Assembly: GCA_014155875.1 (NCBI GenBank)
Contig: JACEFZ010004188.1
Span: 186,001-250,000, forward strand
Length of the DNA: 64,000 nucleotides
Reading direction: 5' to 3'
Origin: Cepaea nemoralis
Taxonomy: Eukaryota > Mollusca > Gastropoda > Stylommatophora > Helicidae
Positions 9,734 through 22,772 of the stretch are shown piece after piece (the stretch's first letter is position 1; each line of letters begins with the position of its first letter). Under the pieces are notes generated by a model. The model saw only the letters and a list, made by a program, of their open reading frames with translations. It made no database searches and had not been told where the DNA came from. The translations under genes were made by a program, and so were the position numbers.

Positions 9734-11128
9734 AAAAAAAAATGCCGGGAACAAAATCAGCCACTGTTTATTGCCTTCATCGACCTCACAAAGGCATTTG
9801 ATTTGGTCAGTCGTGAGGGTCTGTTCAAAGCACTAAAGAAGATTGGCTGCCCACCAACTCTTCTGTCCATTGTGGAATCGTTCCACACAGGCATGAAGGG
9901 TATAATCAAGTTTGATGGCTCAACTTCAGAAGAGTTTGAAATCAAGAGTGTGTACTAGCCCTCACCCTCTTTGGGATATACTTTTCACTTCTACTGAAAT
10001 ATGCCTTTCGTGATCAGGATGATGGTATATACATTCACTCACGCTCAGATGGTGGCCTCTATAATGCTCAGAGATTGAAGGCCAAGACCAAAATTAGCAG
10101 GGTACTAATCAGAGAGTTGCTTTTTGCGGATGATGCTGCGATTACGACCCACTCTGAGGAAGAATTACAACACCTACTATCATCATTCTCCAATGCTTGT
10201 TCTGAATTTGGTTTAACAATTAACAAAAATAAGACACAGATTATGTCATAAGGTGCACATGATGTACCATTAATCTTTATTGACGACGCCGAACTAGAGA
10301 TAGTAGACCATTTTACATATCTAGGATCAGAGGTAAATAGCAAATTATCCCTCGATCAGGAAATCAACATCAGGATTGGCAAGGCAGCAACAACAATGAA
10401 CATGTTAGCAAAAAAGAGTCTGGGAGAACAGGAAGCTTACTGCCAAAACAAAAGTCCTCGTCTACCAAGCCTGTGTCCTTAGTACTCTTCTTTATGGCAG
10501 TGAAACCTGGACAACTTACTCACGCCAAGAGAAATGTTTAAACAGCTTTCATATGCGGTGTCTGCGAAGAATACTTGGTATTAAGTGGCAAGACAAAATC
10601 ATAAATACTGAAGTATTGGAAAGATCAGGTTGTGTGACGGTGTATTCTATGCTCAGTCCTCGCAGACTTAAATGGATAGGACACGTTAGGAGGATGGATG
10701 ATGGTAGAATACCAAAGGACATCTTTTTTGGTGAATTACAGACGGGTAAGAGATCTCAGGGTCAGCCTCTACTACGATACAAAGATGTGTGTAAGCGGGA
10801 CATGATTGATACAGGCATTGATAATGCACATTGGGAGCACGTCGCCGCTGAACGTGATGCATGGAGGGCAACTATCAGAAATGGAATAAAGACAAAGGAG
10901 AAAATGATTGCAGATAAAGCACACACAGAGTGTGAGAAACGTAAGATGGTGCAAGATGGTGGAAGTGACCATGTTTTCACATGCACCTACTGTGGGCAAA
11001 CATTTGCAGCAAGAATTGGCCTTACCAGCCACACTCGCCACCGCCATGGATCGTAGTTATTAAGCCTTTTTGAAGCACAATGTACCAAACTATCGTCTGT
11101 CAAGACGGAAAGGTGCCAATGAATGAAT
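9734..11128 (+). mobile_element. LINE-B copy 1, 5'-truncated, inserted in the 63-bp repeat region
   Basis: The 1.4-kb insertion is flanked by an 11-bp duplication, gctgccaacgt, and ends in (tgaa)n. It carries RT motif A (FIDLTKAFDLVSREGL, 9775-9825), motif C (LLFADDAAITTH, near 10120-10155), FTYLGSEVN, the C-terminal RT tail and a C2H2 finger. The region that should hold the xxQGCVLSP motif is short and has a stop near 9956. There are further frame breaks near 10250 and 10420-10480. It is a dead copy that must be younger than the repeat units it splits. Confidence 0.87.
10553..11056 (+). pseudogene. LINE-B copy 1 C-terminal segment with C2H2 finger
   Basis: The longest open part of the copy (167 codons) holds the RT-distal block LRRILGIKWQDKI, RLKWIGHVRRMDD and DTGIDNAHWEHVAAERDAWR. 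It ends in one C2H2 finger: C-x2-C in CTYCGQTF, then H-x4-H in SHTRHRH (10982-11047). The same architecture is seen at 42336-44470, so the finger belongs to the family. It may bind nucleic acid during retrotransposition (inference). Confidence 0.78.
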
Positions 11129-14100
11129 GCTGCCAACGTGTCCACTACTGCATCTACAAATTCTATTACCTTTACTGCTACTACTGCTTCTGCTGCTAAC
11201 GCTTTGACTATCACTTCTACAAATTCTATTACCTTTACTGCTACTACTGCTTCTGCTGCTAACGCTTTGACTATCACTTCTACAAATTCTATTACCTTTA
11301 CTGCTACTACTGCTTCTGCTGCTAACGCTTTGACTATCACTTCTACAAATTCTATTACCTTTACTGCTACTACTGCTTCTGCTGCTAACGCTTTGACTAT
11401 CACTTCTACAAATTCTATTACCTTTACTGCTACTACTGCTTCTGCTGCTAACGCGTTGACTATCACTTCTACAAATTCTATTACCTTTACTGCTACTACT
11501 GCTTCTGCTGCTAACGCGTTGACTATCACTTCTACAAATTCTATTACCTTTACTGCTACTACTGCTTCTGCTGCTAACGCGTTGACTATCACTTCTACAA
11601 ATTCTATTACCTTTACTGCTACTACTGCTTCTGCTGCTAACGCTTTGACTATCACTTCTACAAATTCTATTACCTTTACTGCTACTACTGCTTCTGCTGC
11701 TAACGCTTTGACTATCACTTCTACAAATTCTATTACCTTTACTGCTACTACTGCTTCTGCTGCTAACGCTTTGACTATCACTTCTACAAATTCTATTACC
11801 TTTACTGCTACTACTGCTTCTGCTGCTAACGCTTTGACTATCACTTCTACAAATTCTATTACCTTTACTACTACTACTGCTTCTGCTGCTAACGCTTTGA
11901 CTATCACTTCTACAAATTCTATTACCTTTACTGCTACTACTGCTTCTGCTGCTAACGCTTTGACTATCACTTCTACAAATTCTATTACCTTTACTGCTAC
12001 TACTGCTTCTGCTGCTAACGCTTTGACTATCACTTCTACAAATTCTATTACCTTTACTACTACTACTGCTTCTGCTGCTAACGCGTTGACTATCACTTCT
12101 ACAAATTCTATTACCTTTACTACTACTACTGCTTCTGCTGCTAACGCGTTGACTATCACTTCTACAAATTCTATTACCTTTACTGCTACTACTGCTTCTG
12201 CTGCTAACGCTTTTGACTATCACTTCCTACAAATTCTATTACCTTTACTGCTACTACTGCTTCTGCTGCTAACGCTTTGACTATCACTTCTACAAATTCT
12301 ATTACCTTTACTGCTACTACTGCTTCTGCTGCTAACGCTTTGACTATCACTTCTACAAATTCTATTACCTTTACTGCTACTACTGCTTCTGCTGCTAACG
12401 CTTTGACTATCACTTCTACAAATTCTATTACCTTTACTGCTACTACTGCTTCTGCTGCTAACGCTTTGACTATCACTTCTACAAATTCTATTACCTTTAC
12501 TGCTACTACTGCTTCTGCTGCTAACGCGTTTGACTATCACTTCTACAAATTCTATTACCTTTACTACTACTACTGCTTCTGCTGCTAACGCTTTGACTAT
12601 CACTTCTACAAATTCTATTACCTTTACTGCTACTACTGCTTCTGCTGCTAACGCGTTGACTATCACTTCTACAAATTCTATTACCTTTACTGCTACTACT
12701 GCTTCTGCTGCTAACGCGTTGACTATCACTTCTACAAATTCTATTACCTTTACTGCTACTACTGCTTCTGCTGCTAACGCGTTGACTATCACTTCTACAA
12801 ATTCTATTACCTTTACTGCTACTACTGCTTCTGCCTGCTAACGCGTTGACTATCACTTCTACAAATTCTATTACCTTTACTGCTACTACTGCTTCTGCTG
12901 CTAACGCTTTGACTATCACTTCTACAAATTCTATTACCTTTACTGCTACTACTGCTTCTGCTGCTAACGCTTTGACTATCACTTCTACAAATTCTATTAC
13001 CTTTACTACTACTACTGCTTCTGCTGCTAACGCTTTGACTATCACTTCTACAAATTCTATTACCTTTACTGCTACTACTGCTTCTGCTGCTAACCGCTTT
13101 TGACTATCACTTCTACAAATTCCTATTACCTTTACTACTACTACTGCTTCTGCTGCTACCTCGTGGACTATCACTTCTACAAATTCTATTACCTTTACTA
13201 CTACTACTGCTTCTGCTGCTAACGCGCGTGACTATCACTTCTACAAATTCTATTACCTTTACTACTACTACTGCTTCTGCTGCTAACGCTTTGACTATCA
13301 CTTCCTACAAATTCTATTACCTTTACTGCTACTACTGCTTCTGCTGCTAACGCGTTTGACTATCACTTCTACAAATTCTATTACCTTTACTACTACTACT
13401 GCTTCTGCTGCTAACGCTTTGACTATCACTTCTACAAATTCTATTACCTTTACTGCTACTACTGCTTCTGCTGCTAACGCTTTTGACTATCACTTCTACA
13501 AATTCTATTACCTTTACTACTACTACTGCTTCTGCTGCTAACGCTTTGACTATCACTTCTACAAATTCTATTACCTTTACTGCTACTACTGCTTCTGCTG
13601 CTAACGCTCTTGACTATCACTTCTACAAATTCTATTACCTTTACTGCTACTACTGCTTCTGCTGCTAACGCTTTGACTATCACTTCTACAAATTCTATTA
13701 CCTTACTACTACTACTGCTTCTGCTGCTAACGCTGTTGACTATCACTTCTACAAATTCTATTACCTTTACTGCTACTACTGCTTCTGCTGCTAACGCTTT
13801 GACTATCACTTCTACAATTCTATTACCTTACTGCTACTACTGCTTCTGCTGCTAACGCTTTGACTATCACTTCTACAAATTCTATTACCTTTACTACTAC
13901 TACTGCTTCTGCTGCTAACGCTATTGACTATCACTTCTACAAATTCTATTACCTTTACTGCTACTACTGCTTCTGCTGCTAACGCTTTGACTATCACTTC
14001 TACAAATTCTATTACCTTTACTGCTACTACTGCTTCTGCTGCTAACGCGTTGACTATCACTTCTACAAATTCTATTACCTTTACTGCTACTACTGCTTCT

Positions 14101-17100
14101 GCTGCTAACGCGTTGACTATCACTTCTACAAATTCTATTACCTTTACTGCTACTACTGCTTCTGCTGCTAACGCGTTGACTATCACTTCTACAAATTCTA
14201 TTACCTTTACTGCTACTACTGCTTCTGCTGCTAACGCGTTGACTATCACTTCTACAAATTCTATTACCTTTACTACTACTACTGCTTCTGCTGCTAACGC
14301 TGTTGACTATCACTTCTACAAATTCTATTACCTTTACTGCTACTACTGCTTCTGCTGCTAACGCGTTGACTATCACTTCTACAAATTCTATTACCTTTAC
14401 TGCTACTACTGCTTCTGCTGCTAACGCGTTGACTATCACTTCTACAAATTCTATTACCTTTACTGCTACTACTGCTTCTGCTGCTAACGCGTTGACTATC
14501 AATTCTACAAATTCTATTACCTTTACTGCTACTACTGCTTCTGCTGCTAACGCTTTGACTATCACTTCTACAAATTCTATTACCTTTACTGCTACTACTG
14601 CTTCTGCTGCTAACGCGTTGACTATCACTTCTACAAATTCTATTACTTTACTGCTACTACTGCTTCTGCTGCTAACGCTTTGACTATCACTTCTACAAAT
14701 TCTATTACCTTTACTGCTACTACTGCTTCTGCTGCTAACGCTTTGACTATCACTTCTACAAATTCTATTACCTTTCTACTACTACTACTGCTTCTGCTGC
14801 TAACGCTTTGACTATCACTTCTACAATTCTATTACCTTTACTGCTACTACTGCTTCTGCTGCTAACGCTTTGACTATCACTTCTACAAATTCTATTACCT
14901 TTACTACTACTACTGCTTCTGCTGCTAACGCGTTGACTATCACTTCTACAAATTCTATTACCTTTTACTGACTACTACTGCTTCTGCTGCTAACGCTTTG
15001 ACTATCACTTCTACAAATTCTATTACCTTTACTGCTACTACTGCTTCTGCTGCTACCGCGTTGACTATCACTTCTACAAATTCTATTACCCTTTACTGCT
15101 ACTACTGCTTCTGCTGCTAACGCTTTGACTATCACTTCTACAAATTCTATTACCTTTACTGCTACTACTGCTTCTGCTGCTAACGCTTTGACTATCACTT
15201 CTACAAATTCTATTACCTTTACTACTACTACTGCTTCTGCTGCTAACGCTTTGACTATCACTTCTACAAATTCTATTACCTTTACTGCTACTACTGCTTC
15301 TGCTGCTAACGCTTTGACTATCACTTCTACAAATTCTATTACCTTTACTACTACTACTGCTTCTGCTGCTAACGCGTTGACTATCACTTCTACAAATTCT
15401 ATTACCTTTACTACTACTACTGCTTCTGCTGCTAACGCGTTGACTATCACTTCTACAAATTCTATTACCTTTACTACTACTACTGCTTCTGCTGCTAACG
15501 CGTTGACTATCACTTCTACAAATTCTATTACCTTTACTACTACTACTGCTTCTGCTGCTAACGCTTTGACTATCACTTCTACAAATTCTATTACCTTTAC
15601 TGCTACTACTGCTTCTGCTGCTAACGCTTTGACTATCACTTCTACAAATTCTAATTACCTTTACTACTACTACTGCTTTCTGCTGCTAACGCTTGACTAT
15701 CACTTCTACAAATTCTATTACCTTTACTACTACACTGCTTCTGCGCTAACGCGTTGACTATCACTTCTACAAATTCTCAATTACCTTACTACTACTACTG
15801 CTTTCTGATGCTAAACGCGTTGACTAATCACCTTCTACAAAGTCTATTACCCTTTTACTACTACTACTGCTTCTGCTGCTAACGCGTTGACTATCACTCT
15901 ACAAATTCTATTACCTTTACTGCTACTACTGCTTCTGCTGCTAACGCTGTTGACTATCACTTCTACAAATTCTATTACCTTTACTACTACTACTGCTTCT
16001 GCTGCTAACGCTGTTGACTATCACTTCTACAAATTCTATTACCTTTACTACTACTACTGCTTCTGCTGCTAACGCTTTGACTATCACTTCTACAAATCTA
16101 TTACCTTTTACTGCTACTACGCTTCTGCTGCTAACGCTTTGACTATCACTTCTACAAATTCTATTACCTTTACTGCTTACTACTGCTTCTGCTGCTAACG
16201 CTTTGACCTATCACTTCTACAAATTCTATTACCTTTACTGCTACTACTGCTTCTGCTGCTAACGCGTTTGACTATCACTTCTACAAATTCTATTACCCTT
16301 ACTGCTACTACTGCTTCTGCTGCTAACGCTTTGACTATCACTTCTACAAATTCTATTACCTTTACTGCTACTACTGCTTCTGCTGCTAACGCGTTGACTA
16401 TCACTTCTACAAATTCTATTACCTTACTGCTACTACTGCTTCTGCTGCTAACGCTTTGACTATCACTTCTACAAATTCTATTACCTTTACTGCTACTACT
16501 GCTTCTGCTGCTAACGCTTTGACTATCACTTCTACAAATTCTATTACCTTTACTGCTACTACTGCTTCTGCTGCTAACGCTTTGACTATCACTTCTACAA
16601 ATTCTATTACCTTTACTGCTACTACTGCTTCTGCTGCTAACGCGTTGACTATCACTTCTACAAATTCTATTACCTTTACTGCTACTACTGCTTCTGCTGC
16701 TAACGAGTTTGACTATCACTTCTACAAATTCTATTACCTTTACTGACTACTACTGCTTCTGCTGCGAACCGCTTGACTATCATCTTCTACAAATTCTATT
16801 ACCTTTACTACTACTACTGCTTCTGCTCTAACAGCTTTGAGCTATCACTTCTACAAAATTCTATTACCTTTACTGCCTACTACTGCTTCTGCTGCTAACG
16901 CTTTGACTATCACTTCTACAAATTCTATTACTTTACTGCTACTACTGCTTCTGCTGCTAACGCGTTGACTATCACTTCTACAAATTCTATTACCTTTACT
17001 GCTACTACTGCTGCTGCTGCTAACGCGTTGACTATCACTTCTACAAATTCTATTACCTTTACTGCTACTACTGCTTCTGGCTGCTACGCTTTGACTATCA

Positions 17101-19440
17101 CTTCTACAATTCTATTACCTTTACTGACTACGACTGCTTCTGCTGCTACACGCGTTGACTATCACTTCTACAAATTCTATTACCTTTACTACTACTACTG
17201 CTTCTGCTGCTAACGCTTTGACTATCACTTCCTACAAAATTCTATTACCTTTACTGCTACTACTGCTTCTGCTGCTAACGCTTTGACTATCACTTCTACA
17301 AATTCTATTACCTTACTGCTACTACTGCTTCTGCTGCTAACGCTTTGACTATCACTTCTACAAATTCTATTACCTTTACTACTACTACTGCTTCTGCTGC
17401 TAACGCTTTGACTATCACTTCTACAAATTCTATTACCTTTACTGCTACTACTGCTTCTGCTGCTACAGCTTTGACTATCACTTCTACAAATTCTATTACC
17501 TTTACTACTACTACTGCTTCTGCTGCTAACGCTTTGACTATCACTTCTACAAATTCTATACCTTTACTGCTACTACTGCTTCTGCTGCTAACGCTTTGAC
17601 TATCACTTCTACAAATTCTATACCTTTACTGCTACTACTGCTTCTGCTGCTAACGCTTTGACTATCACTTCTACAATTCTATTACACCTTTACTGCTACT
17701 ACTACTACTGCTTCTGCTGCTATAACGGCTTTGACTATCACTTCTAGCAAATTCTATTACCTTTACTGCTACTACCCTGCTTCGTGCTGCTAACGCTTGG
17801 ACTATCCAGTTTCACTTCTACAAATTCTATTACCTCCTTTACTATCTACTACTGCTTCTGCCTGCTAACGCCTGTGTTGAACTATCACTTCTACAAATTT
17901 CTATTACCTTTACTGCTACTACTACTCTGCTTCTGCTGCTAACGCTTTGACTATCACTTCTACAAATTCTATTACCTTTACTACTACTACTGCTTCTGCT
18001 GCTAACGGTTGACTATCACTTCTACAAATTCTATTACCTTTACTGCTACTACTGCTTCTGCTGCTAACGCCCTTTGACTATCACTTCTACAAATTCTATT
18101 ACCTTTACTTACTACTACTGCTTCTGCTGCTAACGAGCGTTGACTATCACTTCTACAAATTCTATACCTGTACTACTACTACTGCTTCTGCTGCTAACGC
18201 TTTGACTATCACTTCTACAAATTCTATTACCTTTACTACTACTACTGCTTCTGCTGCTAACGCGTTGACTATCACTTCTACAAATTCTATTACCTTTACT
18301 ACTACTACTGCTTCTGCTGCTAACGCTTTGACTATCACTTCTACAAAATTCTATTACTTTACTACTACTACTGCTTCTGCTGCTAACGCTTTGACTATCA
18401 CTTCTACAAATTCTATTACCTTTACTGCTACTACTGCTTCTGCTGCTAACGCGTTGACTATCACTTCTACAAATTCTATTACCTTTACTACTACTACTGC
18501 TTCTGCTGCTAACGCTTTGACTATCACTTCTACAAATTCTATTACCTTTACTACTACTACTGCTTCTGCTGCTAACGCGTTGACTATCACTTCTACAAAT
18601 TCTATTACCTTTACTGCTACTACTGCTTCTGCTGCTAACGCTTTGACTATCACTTCTACAAATTCTATTACCTTTACTACTACTACTGCTTCTGCTGCTA
18701 ACGCGTTGACTATCACTTCTACAAATTCTATTACCTTTACTGCTACTACTGCTTCTGCTGCTAACGCTTTGACTATCACTTCTACAAATTCTATTACCTT
18801 TACTGCTACTACTGCTTCTGCTGCTAACGCGCTTTGACTATCACTTCTACAATTCTATTACGCTTTACTACTACTACTGCTTCTGCTGCTAACGCTTTGA
18901 CTATCACTTCTACAAATTCTATTACCTTTACTGCTACTACTGCTTCTGCTGCTAACGCTTTGAACTATCACTTCTACAAATTCTATTACCTTTAACTACT
19001 ACTACTGCTTCTGCTGCTAACGCTTTGACTATCACTTCTACAAATTCTATTACCTTTACTGCTACTACTGCTTCTGCTGCTAACGTTGACTATCACGTCT
19101 ACAAATTCTAATTACCTTTACATGCTACTACACTGCTTCTTCTGCTAACGCTTGGAAGATCACTTCTAACAATTCTATTCCTTTACTACTACTACTGCTT
19201 CTGCTGCTAACGCGTTGACTACACTTCTACAAATTCTATTACCTTTACTGCTACTTACTGCTTCTGCTGCTAACGCGTTGACTATCACTTCTACAATATT
19301 CTATTACCTTTACTGCTACTACTGCTTCTGCTGCTAACGCGTTGACTATCACTTCTACAAATTCTATTACCTTTACTGCTACTACTGCTTCTGCTGCTAA
19401 CGCGTTGACTATCACTTCTACAAATTCTATTACTGCTGCT
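11129..19440 (+). repeat. 63-bp minisatellite array, about 130 units
   Basis: About 8.3 kb of a 63-bp unit (gctaacgctttgactatcac, then ttctacaaattctattacc, then tttactgctactactgcttct). The period is 21 codons and the unit lacks stops in several frames, so long artificial open frames arise on both strands. Two common variants (gcttt/gcgtt and tgctac/tactac) alternate in blocks. Units from 11140 to about 15640 are nearly perfect. Those from about 15640 to 19250 carry many 1-2 base indels. The array lies in the intron between CDF exons 2 and 3. Confidence 0.97.
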
Positions 19441-19796
19441 GCTGCTAATGCCTCCACATAATGCATCAATTACCGCTTCCACAAATTCTATCACCATTAC
19501 TGCTACTACTGCTACTGTTGCTGCTAATGCATCGACTATCGCTTCTACAAATTCTATCACCATTAGTGCTACTACTGCTGCTGCCACCATCAAAACTACT
19601 AGCAACTACTGTAGCAACTTGACCACTACTACTATCTCCTGCCACTACGATTAATGCCACTACCCCAGCGACTATGGAACATTGATGTACCACTACTATC
19701 TCCTGCCACTACGATTAATGCCACTACCCCAGCGACTATGGAACATTGATGTACTGTGTCAACATTGATGTACCGTGTCAACATTTCATATTCCAG
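19441..19796 (+). repeat. Diverged repeat units and a 64-bp duplication before exon 3
   Basis: Bases 19441-19580 carry diverged units (acaaattctatcaccatta). Then a 64-bp unit starting actatctcctgccactacg occurs at 19631 and 19695. A shorter repeat, aacattgatgtac, follows and leads straight into the exon 3 acceptor. Confidence 0.85.
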
Positions 19797-19953
19797 GCCT
19801 TGATGATTGCCAAAGCTGTAGCAGTGGGCCTCTCCAACTCCTTATCAATCGTGTCCAGTCTCGTTGACTCTATCGTTGATTTAATATCCGGGATTTTAAT
19901 TTGGTGGACTACGCACGCCATCAAAACTAGCAATATTTATATTTATCCTATAG
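19797..19953 (+). CDS. Mn-type CDF transporter, exon 3 (TM1-TM2, first DxxxD)
   Basis: Acceptor catattccag and donor ctatag|gtcagt enclose 52 codons plus 1 nt. The product starts ALMIAKAVAVGLSNSLS and includes SSLVDSIVDLISGILIWWT, then ends IYIYPIG. The sequence VDSIVD is the DxxxD of TM2. Zn-type CDFs have HxxxD here, while manganese-type CDFs have DxxxD. The YPIG loop between TM2 and TM3 is also diagnostic. Exon 2 joins in phase 0 and exon 4 in phase 1 (G|GG giving Gly). This exon alone is enough to place the gene in the CDF family. Confidence 0.93.
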
Positions 19954-20376
19954 GTCAGTGCTTGTGCAGTGCCATATTTGATTTGTTATGTATCTTTTTG
20001 CGTTATGTTGCAGTGTTGGTAATTATAGTGGGTACATAATAACAGCTGATGGCAGATAGAAACTGCAGTAGAGAAAAGCATTTGTATGGCTGAAGTATAA
20101 TTCCAAAACTTGTCAAAAATTCTATCAAACAAGTATCTTATTGGTTACAACTGAGTTGAGTCAAGAACTGACATCACAGCACTCAGGACATTGCCATACA
20201 TGTGCAGTCCTCACCTGCCACAGCCAGCGAAGAGTCCCAATACTAATGGTACCAGTAGCAGTCTGATTATGTGTCCATCTGCAATTTCCTCTGAGTTTTG
20301 AGTTCCTCTGGTTATTCTCTGGGGAGAGTGATGATCTATCTGTTCTTCTACACTGTTATCTGTCGTCTTCTACTGT
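19954..20376. other. Intron 3 start with a dispersed repeat
   Basis: Bases 20150-20300 match the dispersed family with actgagttgagtcaagaactgacatc (shortened: gaactgacatcac) and ccagcgaagagtcccaatac. No gene is seen. Confidence 0.5.
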
Positions 20377-20640
20377 CTATAATACCTTGCGGTATTGGGG
20401 GGGGGGCCTGAAGAAATAAGGCCGCCTGGCTAGTGCAGTCACAGCGAACAGTGCAGTACACAGTACCGAGAATTCTAACCTGGGTCTTCCAAAGGAGAGG
20501 CAGGAATTCCAGCCACTTGGCCAGCAGCTTGCACTATACACACAATTCCAAAGGGCCTTGACCATATCTGCCTTATAGACCAGCACCTCGCTGAGTGATA
20601 CAGACCCAGCCAATCTGTCCGTCGGCTTGTTTCCCACCAC
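20377..20640 (-). pseudogene. RNase H relic of an unassigned LINE
   Basis: The minus strand reads VVGNKPTDRLAGSVSLSEVL followed by VYKADMVKALWNCVYSA, the end of an RNase H domain (GNxxxDRLAG motif). Related relics are at 38740-39160 and 46560-46850 on the plus strand. Confidence 0.6.
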
Positions 20641-20699
20641 ACCAGCTATTGGTTACAACTGAGAATTATCAAGTGTTACATATACATTCTACCAAACAC

Positions 20700-21085
20700 T
20701 GACATCTTGAGTTCTTGTCAGGCGAGAGTTTGTTGCGTTGTGCTAAAAAAATAAAGACATAACTACAATCCATGGTGGTAGCTAATTTGAATTAACAGAC
20801 CAATTTGCACAGTAATGGTTTGTCCACAATGGATGCATGTGAACGCATGATCATTTCCACCATCACGCACCATCTGCCATCTCACACACTAAGTGTCTGA
20901 TCTGTCTGCAATAATTTTGTTCTTTTGTTCCATTCCTGACCCTCTCCCTCCATGCAGCGTGATCAGCAGTAACTTTCTCATCTAGGCCTGTATCATTCAT
21001 GTCCTGCTTACACTCATCTTTGTACTGTAGTAGAGGCCAACTCTGGAGAACTTTTATCCATCTGTCATCATCATCTTCCACTTTT
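20700..21085 (-). pseudogene. LINE-B 3' end fragment
   Basis: Minus-strand homologue of 4965-5280: the 3' UTR (20720-20830), finger region and the DTGLDEKVTADHAAWR block. Frames are broken. Confidence 0.6.
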
Positions 21086-21279
21086 GTCATAAAGCGTCCT
21101 TGGGAGGAATATTTGACATTCCATCACCTGATGAGTGGCACTGGATAGTGTCATTCCATGTGATTGTAGAATATGTTTGAGGTCATCAATCCATTTTCTT
21201 CTTGGCCAGTTTTCGTCTCCGTGGCAAAGTAGTTATGCCGCATACCTCATGCTCCGAAGGTTGTGTGGGTTCAGTTGCA

Positions 21280-21500
21280 GGTTACGGCATTGGCATCAGG
21301 AGTGCAGTTTTCTTGGAAACTCCTAGGGGTTGTCGCTGGAGCTGCAGAGTTTGTGTTTTGTGCGGCGCTTTCAGCAAGCCACCCTGTGGGAAGATACTCA
21401 GTCATATGGGATAAGTTGAGTTGAGTTGAGCTAAGAACTGACATCACTGCACTCAGGACATATGGGATAAAACCCAGTGCATTGAAGTAGACCCTCTTGC
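21280..21500 (+). repeat. SINE-2 body, interrupted by a short repeat
   Basis: Matches SINE-2 (gttttcttggaaactcctag, cgctggagctgcagagtt). At 21413-21460 it is interrupted by the aagttgagttgagctaagaactgac repeat; ttgagttgag and actgacatcac are the clear blocks. After it, catatgggataaaacccagtgcattga resumes the SINE. Confidence 0.65.
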
Positions 21501-21509
21501 TCGCTGTTA

Positions 21510-21760
21510 TCTCCCACATGCTACTACTTCCAGTGCACTGGACACAATTTTGCATGTTATTATTACTTTCCCATTACCAGTGTCCCTCACCGTCAGGCGA
21601 ACCCACTCCGACTTCAGAGGTACTTGTAATTTACGTCCTCAAGTCAAGGACGAGGTGTCAAATTTTAATCCAACTGACCAGGGAAGGGGTTGAACTCACT
21701 ACACCAGCACACTGGATGTATGAGAACAATCGGCCATGCTGACCTCTGACCTCCAAATGA
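21510..21760 (-). repeat. SINE-1, minus strand
   Basis: Reverse-complement SINE-1: a B-box-like ggggttgaactc, body block ggcgaacccactccgac and the attaccagtgtccctcacc stretch. The tRNA-like head is at the right end (cggccatgctgac). Confidence 0.75.
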
Positions 21761-22689
21761 TAACACCTCCGCGCTGCAGGAACACATGTATTTCGACACA
21801 TGAGCATGGGGTATCTAGCTGGTCGTGCATCAAAGTACATTTGTTCCTGCAGCGAGGAGCTGTCGTCATTTGGAAGTGATGGGTTCACTTGCCAGTGGCA
21901 TAACCATAGCTTTCAGTTTTTATGTTGTCTAGTGCGTTATAACAGTACAGCTGTTATAAGTAGACATGACCAGGCTCGGTGAGGGAATTAAAATAACAAA
22001 TGTAGAAAATTTAATTGGGTTTTTAATATAAAAGAAGTTTGCATAGACCACACTAAAGCGCACAGAACTGACGTAGGAGGGAATTGAGTAAAACACGGGT
22101 TGGTAACCATAACAAGCTGAAAGGGCGGTTAACGTTTGAAGTCCAACCTGAATGGACATGTTTTTTTGGTCATCTAAGAAGATAAGGTTTACATCTGATC
22201 CATGTATTTTGATTAAGAAATGGAGAACATACTGGAAGAACTAAGAAAAGACGATTGACAAATTGGGTTGTACTAATAACAGACGTATCTGAAGAAGAAA
22301 AAGAAAAAGGAAAAAAATTCAGACAACTAAAACAGTGTACATGCTGAACATATTCCTAATTGGATTGACAAGATACTACACACAGGTGATGTGAGCCTAG
22401 GTTGACAGACACACCATAACATTTCTGCTTCATCGATCATGAGGCATGTGCTGGAAAGTGGCCATGTGATTGAGAGAGACAGTGCCTTTTGTGTGTTGTT
22501 CAACACACAAAACAGTCGCTTGTTAAAGTTTGCAGAAGCCATAATGATTAACCTGCATAAGCCAGCCTTTGCAAACAGAAAGACATGTTAGTCAGTTTAA
22601 AATTACCATGGTAGACAATTGACATTACTGTGCGAACATGTGTATTCTTCAGCTTGAAGGATTTATCTAGTCATTTTACTTTATGTTAT
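21761..22689. other. Intron sequence without recognised features
   Basis: Short open frames only. A diverged stretch at 22140-22290 could be a decayed LINE tail, but no motif is clear. Confidence 0.4.
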
Positions 22690-22772
22690 GTGGATTCTGC
22701 AGTATGTACCTGACGAAATGCAACAAAATATGCCAGGCAATAAATCGTGCAATTTATTGTTTGTGCCTTCAT
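22690..22772 (+). repeat. Dispersed repeat with the aaatatgccaggcaataaat core
   Basis: The same block occurs at 45618-45700, 56560-56790 (inverted part) and 57225-57300. It ends in LINE-A copy 2 here. Confidence 0.7.

Noticed and set aside
10987..18837. Many 60-390-codon frames of 21-residue repeats on both strands
   Set aside because: The 63-bp unit is a multiple of three without stops; frames begin and end at indels. There is no start context or domain.
21127..21160. Hammerhead-like ctgatgag motif
   Set aside because: The required GAAA and cleavage-site stem were not found in a compatible arrangement.
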